A DNA stretch of 31,085 bases from Prolixibacteraceae bacterium (lineage in GTDB: Bacteria > Bacteroidota > Bacteroidia > Bacteroidales > Prolixibacteraceae). The translations under genes and the position numbers were made by a program. The stretch lies in assembly GCA_003537645.1 (NCBI GenBank), contig DPRM01000045.1, positions 1 through 31,085 on the forward strand, read 5' to 3'. The notes under the pieces were generated by a model. The model did not search any database and had not been told where the DNA came from. It worked only from the letters and a program-made list of their open reading frames with translations. Below, piece after piece: positions 1-9,193 of this stretch (position 1 is its first letter; each line of letters begins with the position of its first letter).

Positions 1-138
1 GAGATATGTATAAAGAGTAGCTTTTAAAAGAGAGGGGAAAAGCATCGCAGATGCTAAGGGGTGAGTTATATTATTGAAACAAATTGAAATACAAACATTT
101 TTGCATTCAACTATTAAAATATTCAAGGGGAAACTAAA

Positions 139-1392
139 ATGAAAACAAGATCAAGAATTCAGGTACGCATATTCATTCTACTGTTGGTTGTATCAGCGAG
201 CCTAAGTTTATCCGCTCAAAAAATCCCACTTGTTTATAAAGTTGAAAACACTGGGGCAAAATTTGCAAAACCGGCTCTTCCAACCCTCGATCAACTTCCT
301 GTTATTGAGCCTTTAACCGATCCATTCGTATGGTCTGATGGCAAGAAACGTTCCGTAAAATTCAAGGATTGGAGTCGCCGTCGTGCAGAAATTGGCGCTG
401 AAATACAACACTACGAAATCGGCGAAAAGCCTGTTCGTCCGGACACCCTGACTGCCAGTTATGCCAACGACACGCTTAAGGTAAGAATTACGGAAAACGG
501 CAAAACACTTATTCTGACATCAAAAATTATACTTCCTGAAGGAAAAGGACCATTCCCGGCAGTGATCGGAATTGGTCGTGGTTCGGGCAGTTTGCCGGCA
601 GAAATATTTGCCAGCCGCGGCATTGCGCAAATCCCATTTAATTTCACGCAGGTAATGGCTCACGCACAGAAGCGCGGGAATGAACCCATCAACCAGCTTT
701 ATCCGAACCTCACGCACATGGGAGCCTACTCCGCATGGTCTTGGGGAGTCAGCCGCCTCATCGATGGATTGGAACTGGTTCAGAAAGACCTCCCGATCGA
801 TTTAAAACATCTGGCAATAACCGGTTGCTCTTTCGCCGGAAAAATGGCACTTTTTGCAGCAGCTTTCGATGAGCGAATTGCGCTGACGATTGCCCAGGAA
901 TCTGGTGGCGGTGGAGCAGCCGCCTGGCGCGTTTCACAGTCATTGCCTGTTAAAGTGGAAACCTTGGGCGCTACCAGTCATGTCTGGTTTATGGAAAGCA
1001 TGTTTCAATTTGCAGGCGAGCATGTTTCAAAACTGCCATTCGATCACCATGAGTTAATGGCGATGATAGCGCCACGTGCATTGCTTGTACTTGGAAATCC
1101 TGATTTCGTGTGGCTTGCCGATGAATCGGGCTATGTTTCGTGTCGGGCTGCTCACGAAGTCTGGAAAACTTTTGGCATTCCCGACCGCTTTGGTTTTTCG
1201 ATAGTGGCCGGTCATGGACACTGTCAACTTCCCAAAAGTCAATATCCGGAAGTGGAAGCCTTTGTTGAAAAGTTCCTTCTTGGGAATACATCGGCAAATA
1301 CAAATGTCACCATCAGTCCCTATCCACAAGTTGACTATATACGTTGGTTTGACTGGTGGGGAAAAGGGAAACCGGCATTCAAGAAAAATTAA
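139..1392 (+). CDS. CE15-like glucuronoyl esterase, secreted
   Basis: This is an alpha/beta-hydrolase that resembles carbohydrate esterase family 15, enzymes that cleave the ester between 4-O-methylglucuronic acid on xylan and lignin alcohols. A signal peptide covers about residues 1-26 (ends SLSLSAQ), with no lipobox. The nucleophile elbow is GCSFAGK with Ser231; the family form is GCSRxGK, so the usual Arg is Phe here. Further family marks are QESGGGG just after the elbow, the IAPRALLV strand, and GHGHC near residues 358-362, which supplies the catalytic His (359 or 361). The length of 417 aa fits the family. There is no T9SS sorting domain, so it is probably periplasmic. It lies 192 nt before the xylanolytic operon and is probably transcribed separately. 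The family call is good; activity on lignin-carbohydrate esters is inferred. Confidence 0.85.
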   Translation: MKTRSRIQVRIFILLLVVSASLSLSAQKIPLVYKVENTGAKFAKPALPTLDQLPVIEPLTDPFVWSDGKKRSVKFKDWSRRRAEIGAEIQHYEIGEKPVRPDTLTASYANDTLKVRITENGKTLILTSKIILPEGKGPFPAVIGIGRGSGSLPAEIFASRGIAQIPFNFTQVMAHAQKRGNEPINQLYPNLTHMGAYSAWSWGVSRLIDGLELVQKDLPIDLKHLAITGCSFAGKMALFAAAFDERIALTIAQESGGGGAAAWRVSQSLPVKVETLGATSHVWFMESMFQFAGEHVSKLPFDHHELMAMIAPRALLVLGNPDFVWLADESGYVSCRAAHEVWKTFGIPDRFGFSIVAGHGHCQLPKSQYPEVEAFVEKFLLGNTSANTNVTISPYPQVDYIRWFDWWGKGKPAFKKN

Positions 1393-1399
1393 ATATGAT

Positions 1400-1530
1400 T
1401 GACCGTTTACATATCTATTTGGCATTTCACATCAGTCATTGGTGGTCAATTATTGTCATTAAGTTGTCATTTCCTGGCAACTTAATGACTACCAAATGAC
1501 AATTGAATGACTTTTATGACATTGGGTAAT
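1400..1530. repeat. Dyad array of phased GTCATT/AATGAC hexamers, copy 1
   Basis: The gap before the CE6-like gene holds GTCATT-type hexamers starting at 1435, 1445 (GTCAAT), 1455 and 1466. They are mirrored by AATGAC-type hexamers starting at 1484, 1495, 1506 and 1515 (TATGAC). The spacing is 9-11 bp, about one helical turn, and the array is symmetric about position 1477.5. A perfect 12-bp inverted repeat (1455-1466 with 1478-1489) lies within it. A related element in inverted orientation is at 30647-30752, and the similarity extends into the flank at 1400-1426 (23 of 27 positions by eye). The last hexamer ends 64 nt before the start codon at 1585. It may be a multi-site operator for the downstream operon, or a mobile palindromic repeat. 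Confidence 0.6.
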
Positions 1531-1584
1531 ATTAAGAATATCCATAAATTCAAATACATGATTAGTGCTTAAGATTAGAATTTT

Positions 1585-3228
1585 ATGAAAGAGCAAAGAA
1601 AACATACAAGTTTATTGATCGGATTGATACTGTTGGGCATGAACGCTTTTTCGCAGGATCCGGATTTCCACATTTACCTGTGTTTCGGACAGTCGAACAT
1701 GGAAGGTGCAGGTGCAATTGAAACGGTGGATCGAACTGTTGACAGTCGTTTTAAAGTTATGGAAGCTGTTGACTGTTCAAATCTGGGAAGGACGAAAGGG
1801 AAATGGTACACTGCTGTTCCACCTTTGACCCGATGTTATTCCGGCCTCTCGCCTGTCGATTATTTTGGCAGAACAATGATTGCAAATCTTCCGGCCAACA
1901 TCAAAGTCGGAATAATCAATGTTTCTGTGGGCGGCTGCAAAATAGAACTGTTCGACAAAGTCAACTATACAACGTATGTTTCATCTATCACCGAAACATG
2001 GCTGAAAAATATCATCGCCGAGTACAGTGGAAACCCTTACGCGCGTTTGGTTGAAATGGCCAAACTGGCACAGAAAGATGGAGTAATCAAGGGTATTCTG
2101 CTGCATCAGGGTGAATCAAATACGGGTGACACCCAATGGCCTGCAAAAGTAAAAGGAGTTTACAACAACCTGATTACGGACCTTGCACTTGACCCCACCA
2201 AAGTGCCGCTGCTTGCCGGTGAAGTTGTTCATGCCGATCAGGGTGGCGTTTGTGCAAGCATGAACACCATTATCGCCAAATTACCCCAAACAGTTCCCAA
2301 TTCTTACGTTATTTCTTCGAGCAAGTGCACCGATCAAACTGACAATCTGCATTTCAATTCGGCTGGTTACCGAAAATTTGGAACGCGGTACGCTATTAAA
2401 ATGCTTTCATTAATGGGAATAGAAGTAACCGACCCTCAGGATCCGGTTATTCCGGTTACTCCGCCCGATCCTAAAGGAACCGAATCGTTTTGGTTCGAAT
2501 CTGAGCGTTTTGTAAGCCCAACAGTTGGGCTCAATTTTAATGTAGTAAATGACGTGCTCGCTTCAAATGGGAAATACATAACTGTACAAGCTGGTGTTCA
2601 ATCTCTTACTACAGCTCCCAGCCTAAGTGCGGGCTTAATTACAATCCCTTTTACAGCGACCAAGGATACCACCTACAACCTTTATACACGATTAAATTGT
2701 CCATCGGCCGATGACGATTCTTTCTGGCTAAAATTGAACAATGGCGCCTTTGTGGCATGTAACGGATTGACTACAAGCGGATGGGCATGGGTAAAGATTA
2801 CCAGTTTTGTCCTGACAAAGGGCCAGCATAAAATCACTATTGGCTATCGTGAAGATGGAGCTATGCTTGATAAAATATGTATTTCAAGTTACGGGACTGC
2901 ACCAACTGGAATGGGTGAAAAAGATGCTTTAGCGGTTGGAGTAAATTCTTTAAATGAAATGGACGGTTATGCATTAGGACAAAACTATCCAAATCCTTTT
3001 ATCGGGAAAACGAACATTTCATTTGAGATTCCGCAAAACACATTCGTTTCACTGAAAGTTTATAATTTGCTTGGTACTGAAATTCAAGAATTGGCTGGGA
3101 AAGAATATTCTTCAGGAAAACACACCGTAGAATTTGACACAAAAAACCTGGCCAAAGGAATTTACATTTATACGATTAAGGCCGGAAAGTACTCTACGAG
3201 CCAGAAAATGATCATTCAAGAGAAATAG
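1585..3228 (+). CDS. SGNH carbohydrate esterase (CE6-like acetylxylan esterase) with CBM and T9SS domain
   Basis: A signal peptide (residues 1-23, cut near AFSQ) is followed by a SASA/CE6-type SGNH esterase domain, about residues 28-285. The marks are FGQSNMEG with nucleophile Ser37, LLHQGESN in the middle, and the DNLHF block carrying the catalytic Asp-His. A Pro-rich linker leads to a beta-sandwich carbohydrate-binding-like module (about 298-440) that closely matches the module in the next gene. Residues about 466-547 form a T9SS sorting domain (LGQNYPNPF at its start, KMIIQEK at the end), so the enzyme should be exported to the cell surface or outside. The expected role is removing O-acetyl groups from xylan so that the neighbouring xylanases can act. 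It is the first gene of a six-gene operon; the next start is 8 nt after its stop. A sialate O-acetylesterase activity cannot be excluded from sequence alone. Confidence 0.85.
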   Translation: MKEQRKHTSLLIGLILLGMNAFSQDPDFHIYLCFGQSNMEGAGAIETVDRTVDSRFKVMEAVDCSNLGRTKGKWYTAVPPLTRCYSGLSPVDYFGRTMIANLPANIKVGIINVSVGGCKIELFDKVNYTTYVSSITETWLKNIIAEYSGNPYARLVEMAKLAQKDGVIKGILLHQGESNTGDTQWPAKVKGVYNNLITDLALDPTKVPLLAGEVVHADQGGVCASMNTIIAKLPQTVPNSYVISSSKCTDQTDNLHFNSAGYRKFGTRYAIKMLSLMGIEVTDPQDPVIPVTPPDPKGTESFWFESERFVSPTVGLNFNVVNDVLASNGKYITVQAGVQSLTTAPSLSAGLITIPFTATKDTTYNLYTRLNCPSADDDSFWLKLNNGAFVACNGLTTSGWAWVKITSFVLTKGQHKITIGYREDGAMLDKICISSYGTAPTGMGEKDALAVGVNSLNEMDGYALGQNYPNPFIGKTNISFEIPQNTFVSLKVYNLLGTEIQELAGKEYSSGKHTVEFDTKNLAKGIYIYTIKAGKYSTSQKMIIQEK

Positions 3229-3236
3229 CATTGGGG

Positions 3237-5456
3237 ATGAGGAAAATAAAACATCTAATTATTATAGCGATATGCTGGATTTCAATTACTGAAACAGCAA
3301 GTGTTTCGGCACAAACAGTAACAGTCGATTTGTCCAATGAATTCCAAATCATTAGAGGTTTCGGAGGGATGAATCATACCACCTGGATAAAAGACTTAAA
3401 TGAAGATAACAGGGAAAAAGCTTTTGGGAACGATCCGGGGGAGATGGGTTTAAGTATTCTAAGGATGCACATTGACCCCAATGCAGCGCGGTTTAATCTT
3501 GAATTACCTACTGCCTTACATGCCATAAAAAAAGGTGCTGTTGTTTTTGCCACTCCGTGGGATGCACCCGAAGCTTTAACTGTAAAGGTTTCTGACTTAA
3601 CCAGAGTTGACCCAACAAAATATGACGCATACGCTGCGCATTTGAATGCATTTGACACGTATATGTCGAACAACGGAGCGCCATTATACGCTATATCAAT
3701 ACAAAACGAGCCCGATTGGGGTGAATGGACCCGATGGACTTCGGCTGAAATGCTCGACTTTTTGAAAAATCATGCGCAAAAACTTAATAATCCTCGGGTG
3801 ATGGCGCCCGAGTCTTTTCAATTCAGACGTGCCTTTTCCGATCCGCTCTTAAACGATCCTCTGGCAGCAGCCAACTTTGAAATTGTGGGTGGTCACATTT
3901 ATGGCGGCGGATTGTTTGATTATCCACTTGCGCGGCAGAAAGGGAAAGAGGTTTGGATGACAGAACATTTACTGGGAAGTGGCGACGGACTAGTTAACAA
4001 TTGGGATTTGGCCCTTACTGTGGGAAAAGAAATTAACGACTGCATGAAAGCCAATTTCAACGCCTATGTTTGGTGGTACATTCGCCGGTCGTATGGTTTG
4101 ATCACCGATGACGGAAATATTACCGATAAAGGGTATGTTATTTCACAGTTCTCGAAATTCATACGTCCGGGCGCAGTTCGGGTTGATGCTGCAATTACCT
4201 CATCTTCACTGGTAGATGTTACAGCCTATAAAACTGATACATCATTTGTTATGGTTGTGATCAACAGAAACAGCACAGGTAAAAATCTGAATTTCAATAT
4301 TAAAAATGGCACTGTTAATAAACTAACTCAATTCACTACTTCAGCATCGAAAAAAGAGGTTAACGATGGCGATTTAACTGTTTCAGGAGGCTTGTTCACT
4401 GCAACTGTCGATGCCAAAAGTGTAACCACATTCACCACTTATTCAGGTAATGGAGGTAAAACGGGAAATGTAAAACCAACTGCCTTTGCAGGCGATGATT
4501 TAATCATTAACGATACTGGAACAGGTTCCGTAGTCCTTAAACTGGATGCTTCGTTAAGTAAGGATAGCGATGGTGAAATTGCTAATTATTCATGGTCGTT
4601 AAACGACCAGCAGATTGCCTGGAAACCTAAGGCCGAATCAACAATTTCAATTGGCGAATATAGCTTTGTATTAACTGTAACCGATAACGATGGCGCCACC
4701 GATACCGATACCTTGCAAGTAAAATTTAAAAGTCTGAATAATACGGAGATATGGCTCGAAGCCGAATGTGCAACGCTTGGTGTAAATTGGGATACCATCG
4801 CCGATGCAGGAGTTTCAAACGGAAGTTATGTAATGGTTAAGCCGGGCATTCAAAGCCTGACAGCTGCGGCAGGTAGCGAAGGTACACTGGTACTTCCATT
4901 TTCTGTTGACACAACAGGAAACTATAACTTACATGCAAGGCTAAATTGTCCAACGAGTGATGACGACTCATTTTGGATAAAATTGGATAACGGATCGTTT
5001 TCTTCGTTTAACGGATTGGTTACCAACGGTTGGGCATGGTTGAAATTAACCAGTTTCTGGCTCACAAAGGGACAGCATAAACTTACCATTACCTATCGCG
5101 AGGATGGTGCGAAACTCGATAAAATTCTGATAGCGAATACCGGACTTACACCAACTGCTCTTGGTGGAGCGGCTGAAAATTGCCAATTAAATACAGGCAA
5201 TATCAAGTCATTGTACGATAATGAAGGAACCTTTACAGTTTATCCAAACCCATCATCTGGACAGGTAAATATTTCATGGGATAAGAAATTTAATTCATTA
5301 AAGGTTTACAATCTTCAGGGACAATCGCTGCTGGTTAAGCAATTTCCGGCTGAAATTGAAAAAACCGATGAAGTGTTTGATTTTAATCCGGGAATATATT
5401 TCATTGTGCTGAAAAACAAGAACTCTTCGGCTATTAAGAAGCTCATAATAAATTGA
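3237..5456 (+). CDS. GH30_8-type glucuronoxylan endo-beta-1,4-xylanase with PKD, CBM and T9SS domains
   Basis: The ATG at 3237 gives a clean signal peptide ending VSAQT; a TTG two codons upstream is less likely. The GH30 domain spans about residues 25-400. The acid/base is Glu158 in SIQNEPDW and the nucleophile Glu243 in VWMTEHLL. The segment WWYIRRSYG (279-287) is the subfamily 8 signature, in which the second Arg (284) and the Tyr (286) bind the glucuronic acid branch. The enzyme therefore probably cuts glucuronoxylan at positions set by (methyl)glucuronosyl side groups. After it come a PKD-like domain (about 412-500), a carbohydrate-binding-like module (about 503-640) nearly the same as that of the upstream esterase, and a T9SS sorting domain (about 663-739, with VYPNPSSG). 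It lies in the operon between the esterase and the Sde182-like gene and is probably extracellular. Confidence 0.92.
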   Translation: MRKIKHLIIIAICWISITETASVSAQTVTVDLSNEFQIIRGFGGMNHTTWIKDLNEDNREKAFGNDPGEMGLSILRMHIDPNAARFNLELPTALHAIKKGAVVFATPWDAPEALTVKVSDLTRVDPTKYDAYAAHLNAFDTYMSNNGAPLYAISIQNEPDWGEWTRWTSAEMLDFLKNHAQKLNNPRVMAPESFQFRRAFSDPLLNDPLAAANFEIVGGHIYGGGLFDYPLARQKGKEVWMTEHLLGSGDGLVNNWDLALTVGKEINDCMKANFNAYVWWYIRRSYGLITDDGNITDKGYVISQFSKFIRPGAVRVDAAITSSSLVDVTAYKTDTSFVMVVINRNSTGKNLNFNIKNGTVNKLTQFTTSASKKEVNDGDLTVSGGLFTATVDAKSVTTFTTYSGNGGKTGNVKPTAFAGDDLIINDTGTGSVVLKLDASLSKDSDGEIANYSWSLNDQQIAWKPKAESTISIGEYSFVLTVTDNDGATDTDTLQVKFKSLNNTEIWLEAECATLGVNWDTIADAGVSNGSYVMVKPGIQSLTAAAGSEGTLVLPFSVDTTGNYNLHARLNCPTSDDDSFWIKLDNGSFSSFNGLVTNGWAWLKLTSFWLTKGQHKLTITYREDGAKLDKILIANTGLTPTALGGAAENCQLNTGNIKSLYDNEGTFTVYPNPSSGQVNISWDKKFNSLKVYNLQGQSLLVKQFPAEIEKTDEVFDFNPGIYFIVLKNKNSSAIKKLIIN

Positions 5457-5481
5457 TTGGAATAACAAAAAAAAACATACC

Positions 5482-6939
5482 ATGAATAAAAAATTGTATT
5501 TAATTGGATTAATCGGGTTGCTAATTTTCGGATCACTGAATCCGGTTTCGGCCAATCCGTCAAAAGGTATTCCCACCGACAAGCAGCACCGAATGATTGT
5601 GTTGTCGGATATTGAAGCGGAAGTGGACGATACGGAAACTTTTGTCCGCTTACTTTTGTATTCAAACGAAATCGATTTAAAAGGATTAATTGCAACTACT
5701 TCGGTCTGGAAAAGAACAAGTGTTGCTCCTGAAGCAATCGTAAAAATAATTCAGGCATACAGCAAAGTTCAGCCGAATCTATTGAAGCATGATACTGGGT
5801 TTCCTGATGCTGAAACGCTTCTAAAACTGGTAAAAAAGGGCTCGCCAAAATATGGAATGCTGGGAGTTGGCGAGGACAAAGATTCTGAAGGATCGGACTG
5901 GATTATAAAAGTACTGGAAGAAAAGGATGAGCGCCCGCTGTGGATTTCGGTTTGGGGAGGCTCCAATACTCTTGCACAGGCTTTGTATAAAATTAAACAC
6001 ACGAAAACTGCTGCGGAAGCGAAGAAACTAATCGCCAAACTTAGGGTTTATACCATATCCGATCAGGACGACAGCGGTATCTGGATCAGGAATAATTTTC
6101 CAGATTTGTTTTACATTGTTAGTCCGGGCGACGATTACGGCAGCGCAACCTGGTCGGCGATTAACACTGTAATAAAAGGCATCAGTAACGAAAAAATCAG
6201 CAACGAATGGCTGGCCGAAAATATTCAGCAGGGTCACGGACCTTTGGGTGTGGAATATCCTGATGTGGCCTGGGGAGTGGAAGGAGATACCCCATCGTGG
6301 TTACAACTAATTCTTAACGGATTAAATGCGCCGGAACATCCTGAATGGGGTGGCTGGGGCGGTCGTTACGAATTGTACAAACCCGATTTTGCCAAACTGA
6401 AAAAAGGCAACTCCGGAGCACCGTACGAGCCAGAAACCAGACCCATCTGGACCAATGCTGTTGACAGCTATACTCCGTTTGTACCCAATAGTTTCGGACG
6501 AACATTAAAAGCCGATACGGCGACCTTTACCGATTACAAAGTGACTCTGTGGCGTTGGCGCGACGATTTTCAAAACGATTTTGCCGCCCGGATGGATTGG
6601 TGCATTAAACCTTACAAAGAAGCCAATCACCCGCCAATTCCGGTTTTAAGTCAGCCTGAAGAAATAACTGTAAAGTCAGGCGATGGTTTTGGTTTGGATG
6701 CCGGCAATTCTACCGACCCCGACGGAGATCATATCAGCTACCTGTGGTTCAGTTATCCTGAAGCCGGCAGCTATAAAAAGAAGCTAATTACTGAAGCAGA
6801 GGTGGCGCATGGTGTTTGGCTGAATGCGCCTATAGTTGATAAAAAAGAAACGGCTCATATTATTCTGAAAGTTACCGATAAAGGAAAGCCATCATTATCC
6901 AGATATAAAAGGATTATCGTTACGATAATTCCGAAATGA
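5482..6939 (+). CDS. Sde182-like (DUF1593) nucleoside-hydrolase-fold protein
   Basis: A signal peptide (residues 1-24, ending NPVSA) precedes a domain of the DUF1593/Sde182 type, which has the nucleoside-hydrolase fold. The N-terminal acidic cluster, IVLSDIEAEVDD, sits where nucleoside hydrolases carry their calcium-binding DxDxxxDD motif. Other matching stretches are WISVWGGSNTLAQAL and the YTISDQDDSG loop. The last 100 residues form a PKD/Ig-like beta-sandwich (LDAGNSTDPDGD). The length of 485 aa is normal for the family. Homologues occur in polysaccharide-degradation loci and are often annotated as cellulose-binding, but their reaction is not established to my knowledge. There is no T9SS domain, so it is probably periplasmic. 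The gene starts 25 nt after the GH30 gene, and the next begins 31 nt after its stop. Confidence 0.8.
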   Translation: MNKKLYLIGLIGLLIFGSLNPVSANPSKGIPTDKQHRMIVLSDIEAEVDDTETFVRLLLYSNEIDLKGLIATTSVWKRTSVAPEAIVKIIQAYSKVQPNLLKHDTGFPDAETLLKLVKKGSPKYGMLGVGEDKDSEGSDWIIKVLEEKDERPLWISVWGGSNTLAQALYKIKHTKTAAEAKKLIAKLRVYTISDQDDSGIWIRNNFPDLFYIVSPGDDYGSATWSAINTVIKGISNEKISNEWLAENIQQGHGPLGVEYPDVAWGVEGDTPSWLQLILNGLNAPEHPEWGGWGGRYELYKPDFAKLKKGNSGAPYEPETRPIWTNAVDSYTPFVPNSFGRTLKADTATFTDYKVTLWRWRDDFQNDFAARMDWCIKPYKEANHPPIPVLSQPEEITVKSGDGFGLDAGNSTDPDGDHISYLWFSYPEAGSYKKKLITEAEVAHGVWLNAPIVDKKETAHIILKVTDKGKPSLSRYKRIIVTIIPK

Positions 6940-6970
6940 TGTTAGAATAATAATTGCGTAAAATAATAGC

Positions 6971-9193
6971 ATGCAAAGAATTACACTAATAGTATTTGTT
7001 CTGGCATTGGTTTTTAATCTATCCGGCCAGTCTCCTTCGTTCAAAACCTACATGAATCCGGTAATTCCGGGCGATCATCCCGATTGTACCATTACTAAAG
7101 TGGGGAAAGATTATTATACCACAGGTTCGTCGTTCAATGTCACCCCGGTGATTTATCACTCCACCGATCTTGTTCATTGGGAGGCCATTGCCCAACCCGT
7201 CAGCGCATCATGGTCGAATTACGACGACAAACCCGGTGGCGGATGCTGGGGCGGGCACATTGTTTACTACAACGGCAAATGGTGGGATTATTTCTCGAGG
7301 GCAAATACCATGTATTTTGTAAAAGCCGACAAGCCGGAAGGGCCGTGGAGTGCTCCAACCAAAGTGAACAACCCATCGACCTTGCCTTACGGATTGGGCT
7401 ACGACAATTCGATATTTATCGACGATAACAACAAATGGTATCTGGTGGTGAAAAATGGTCAGCCCAACGGCGGTATTGTTGAACTGGGGACTACTGGTCA
7501 GCCAACCGGTGTTGTTTACGATTTGAAATGGTTGAATCCTAGTCCTGCCTTGCCGTACAGTTGGGCTGAAGGACCAGTGATGTGGAAATACAATGGCTAC
7601 TACTATTATTCGTTTGCCCGCGACTTATCCGGAGGGCAAAAGTCGATGCGCAGCAAAACGCTGACTGCCGATCAATCGGCATGGGAAATGATGGGCGATT
7701 TTTTCAACGAGAACGATCCGTTAAAATCGGGGTCGCTGTTTTCTGCCCCCAACCACGCTTCTCCGGCAGTGATGATTGACGACAGTACTTCGTGGGTGAT
7801 ACATCCGGTTTATGCCAAAGGCGAGTGGAGAGGGCAGGGGCGTCAGGGACTGTTGAACCAGGTTCGCTACAATTCAAGTGGCCGGCCCATCACCGATTAC
7901 CCGGTCAACAAATCGTTTGAGGCGCCCAAACTTCCGAGCAGCGGCATTCCGTGGATGGTTCCCAAATCCGATAATTTTTCAAACACCAAGCTTCATCCTG
8001 AATGGTCGTCGCTGGGTTACACGGCATCCGGGAAAAATTCGCTGACCGAACGCCCGGGCTGGTTACGGCTATCACCCAAAAGTACAACCAAAGGAAATAC
8101 GATAACCAAATATGATGGTGAACACAATTATTCGCTCATCACACGACTCGATTTCAATGCAAAATCTGTTAATGACCAGGCAGGAATCAGGTTATTGCGT
8201 GGCGACGAAACCAAGTTTGTTAAACTTGTAAGTTCTAAAAATGCTGAAGGAAAGAAAGTAGTGATTTTTAGTTTTGAAAGTACCAGTCACGAAGTGGAAA
8301 ACACCGTTGGCGATACACTTTGGTTGAAAATGGTGAGGATAAACCACAAAATAACAGCCTATTTTGGAGCAAACGGTAACGACTGGCAACCAATTGGTCA
8401 GGCTTTCGATGTTTCGGTGATCGATTCGTATTCCGATTTTACCTCATTCACCGGCACGCTCCAGGGATTGTATGTTCAGGGAGCAAGCAATGCATACTTC
8501 GATCTTTACATTTACCGCGATGCCTACACTCCCATCCTGGCCGAATGTCCGGCAAATCAGTTTGGAACCACCCGAAGTTTACCCAGCGGGGGAATTAGTG
8601 TATTGGATAACATTAATAACAACGATTGGGCCTTGTATGCCGGAGTCGAATTTGGGAACAGCGATTACAAAGCTGCTCCGGACTCTGTAGAATTCACCGT
8701 TTCAAGTACTGCTTCAGGCGGCATTATTGAGGTTTGGCTAGATTCTATTGACACAGGAACTAAAGTGGCTGAATGCGCTATTGGAAATACCGGAAGCTGG
8801 AGCACATTTAAAAAGTTTAAGGCGCCGGTAACTTCAATTTCGGGTAGCCACGATGTTTATCTGAAATTTGTCGGATCGGGAACCAACAAGCTTTTTCAGC
8901 TTAGGTGGATCAATTTCAGTAAAAAATCTACACCAACAAACACTTCGTCGATCATTGGGACGCCCGGCAAACTTTCAATATTTCCCAATCCGGCCAAAGA
9001 CAAGCTGTTTATCTCTTCCGGATTTCCGTTTAATATTGTTGAAATATTCAGTTTGAATGGGAAAATAGTTTTTCAGGATAAAAATGAAGCAGCACAAAGC
9101 TCAATTCTGAACTTTAATCTTGATAAAGGAATGTATGTTTTGAAAGTCAGCAGCGAAAAAAATGTTGCCTCTTCGAAGCTTTTTATTGATTGA
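6971..9193 (+). CDS. GH43 beta-xylosidase/arabinofuranosidase with CBM6-like and T9SS domains
   Basis: A signal peptide of about 20 residues leads into a five-bladed GH43 domain (about 25-310). The catalytic base is probably Asp38 in GDHPDCT and the acid Glu200 in SWAEGP; an Asp in NSIFIDD marks the blade that normally holds the pKa-modulating residue. A concanavalin-like domain follows (about 320-515), as in many GH43 xylosidases, then a CBM6-like module (about 517-650, starting ILAECPANQFG), then a T9SS sorting domain (about 665-740, IFPNPAKDK). The substrate should be xylo-oligosaccharide or arabinose side chains on xylan; the subfamily cannot be fixed by eye. The stop codon overlaps the ATG at 9193 of the next gene (TGATG), which suggests coupled translation if that start is used. 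Confidence 0.88.
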   Translation: MQRITLIVFVLALVFNLSGQSPSFKTYMNPVIPGDHPDCTITKVGKDYYTTGSSFNVTPVIYHSTDLVHWEAIAQPVSASWSNYDDKPGGGCWGGHIVYYNGKWWDYFSRANTMYFVKADKPEGPWSAPTKVNNPSTLPYGLGYDNSIFIDDNNKWYLVVKNGQPNGGIVELGTTGQPTGVVYDLKWLNPSPALPYSWAEGPVMWKYNGYYYYSFARDLSGGQKSMRSKTLTADQSAWEMMGDFFNENDPLKSGSLFSAPNHASPAVMIDDSTSWVIHPVYAKGEWRGQGRQGLLNQVRYNSSGRPITDYPVNKSFEAPKLPSSGIPWMVPKSDNFSNTKLHPEWSSLGYTASGKNSLTERPGWLRLSPKSTTKGNTITKYDGEHNYSLITRLDFNAKSVNDQAGIRLLRGDETKFVKLVSSKNAEGKKVVIFSFESTSHEVENTVGDTLWLKMVRINHKITAYFGANGNDWQPIGQAFDVSVIDSYSDFTSFTGTLQGLYVQGASNAYFDLYIYRDAYTPILAECPANQFGTTRSLPSGGISVLDNINNNDWALYAGVEFGNSDYKAAPDSVEFTVSSTASGGIIEVWLDSIDTGTKVAECAIGNTGSWSTFKKFKAPVTSISGSHDVYLKFVGSGTNKLFQLRWINFSKKSTPTNTSSIIGTPGKLSIFPNPAKDKLFISSGFPFNIVEIFSLNGKIVFQDKNEAAQSSILNFNLDKGMYVLKVSSEKNVASSKLFID

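Noticed and set aside
1..138. Possible end of an upstream gene or a leader with a small hairpin (GCATC with GATGC near 43-55)
   Set aside because: Stops occur in all frames within a few codons and no protein motif can be read from so few bases; the stem is only 5 bp.
1434..1520. Hexamer array as a CRISPR array
   Set aside because: The repeats are only 6 nt with 4-5 nt spacers and mirror symmetry; CRISPR repeats are longer, with unique spacers of about 30 nt, and no cas genes are present.
3231..3236. TTG start two codons before the chosen GH30 start
   Set aside because: The ATG at 3237 gives a better signal peptide and is the usual start codon.
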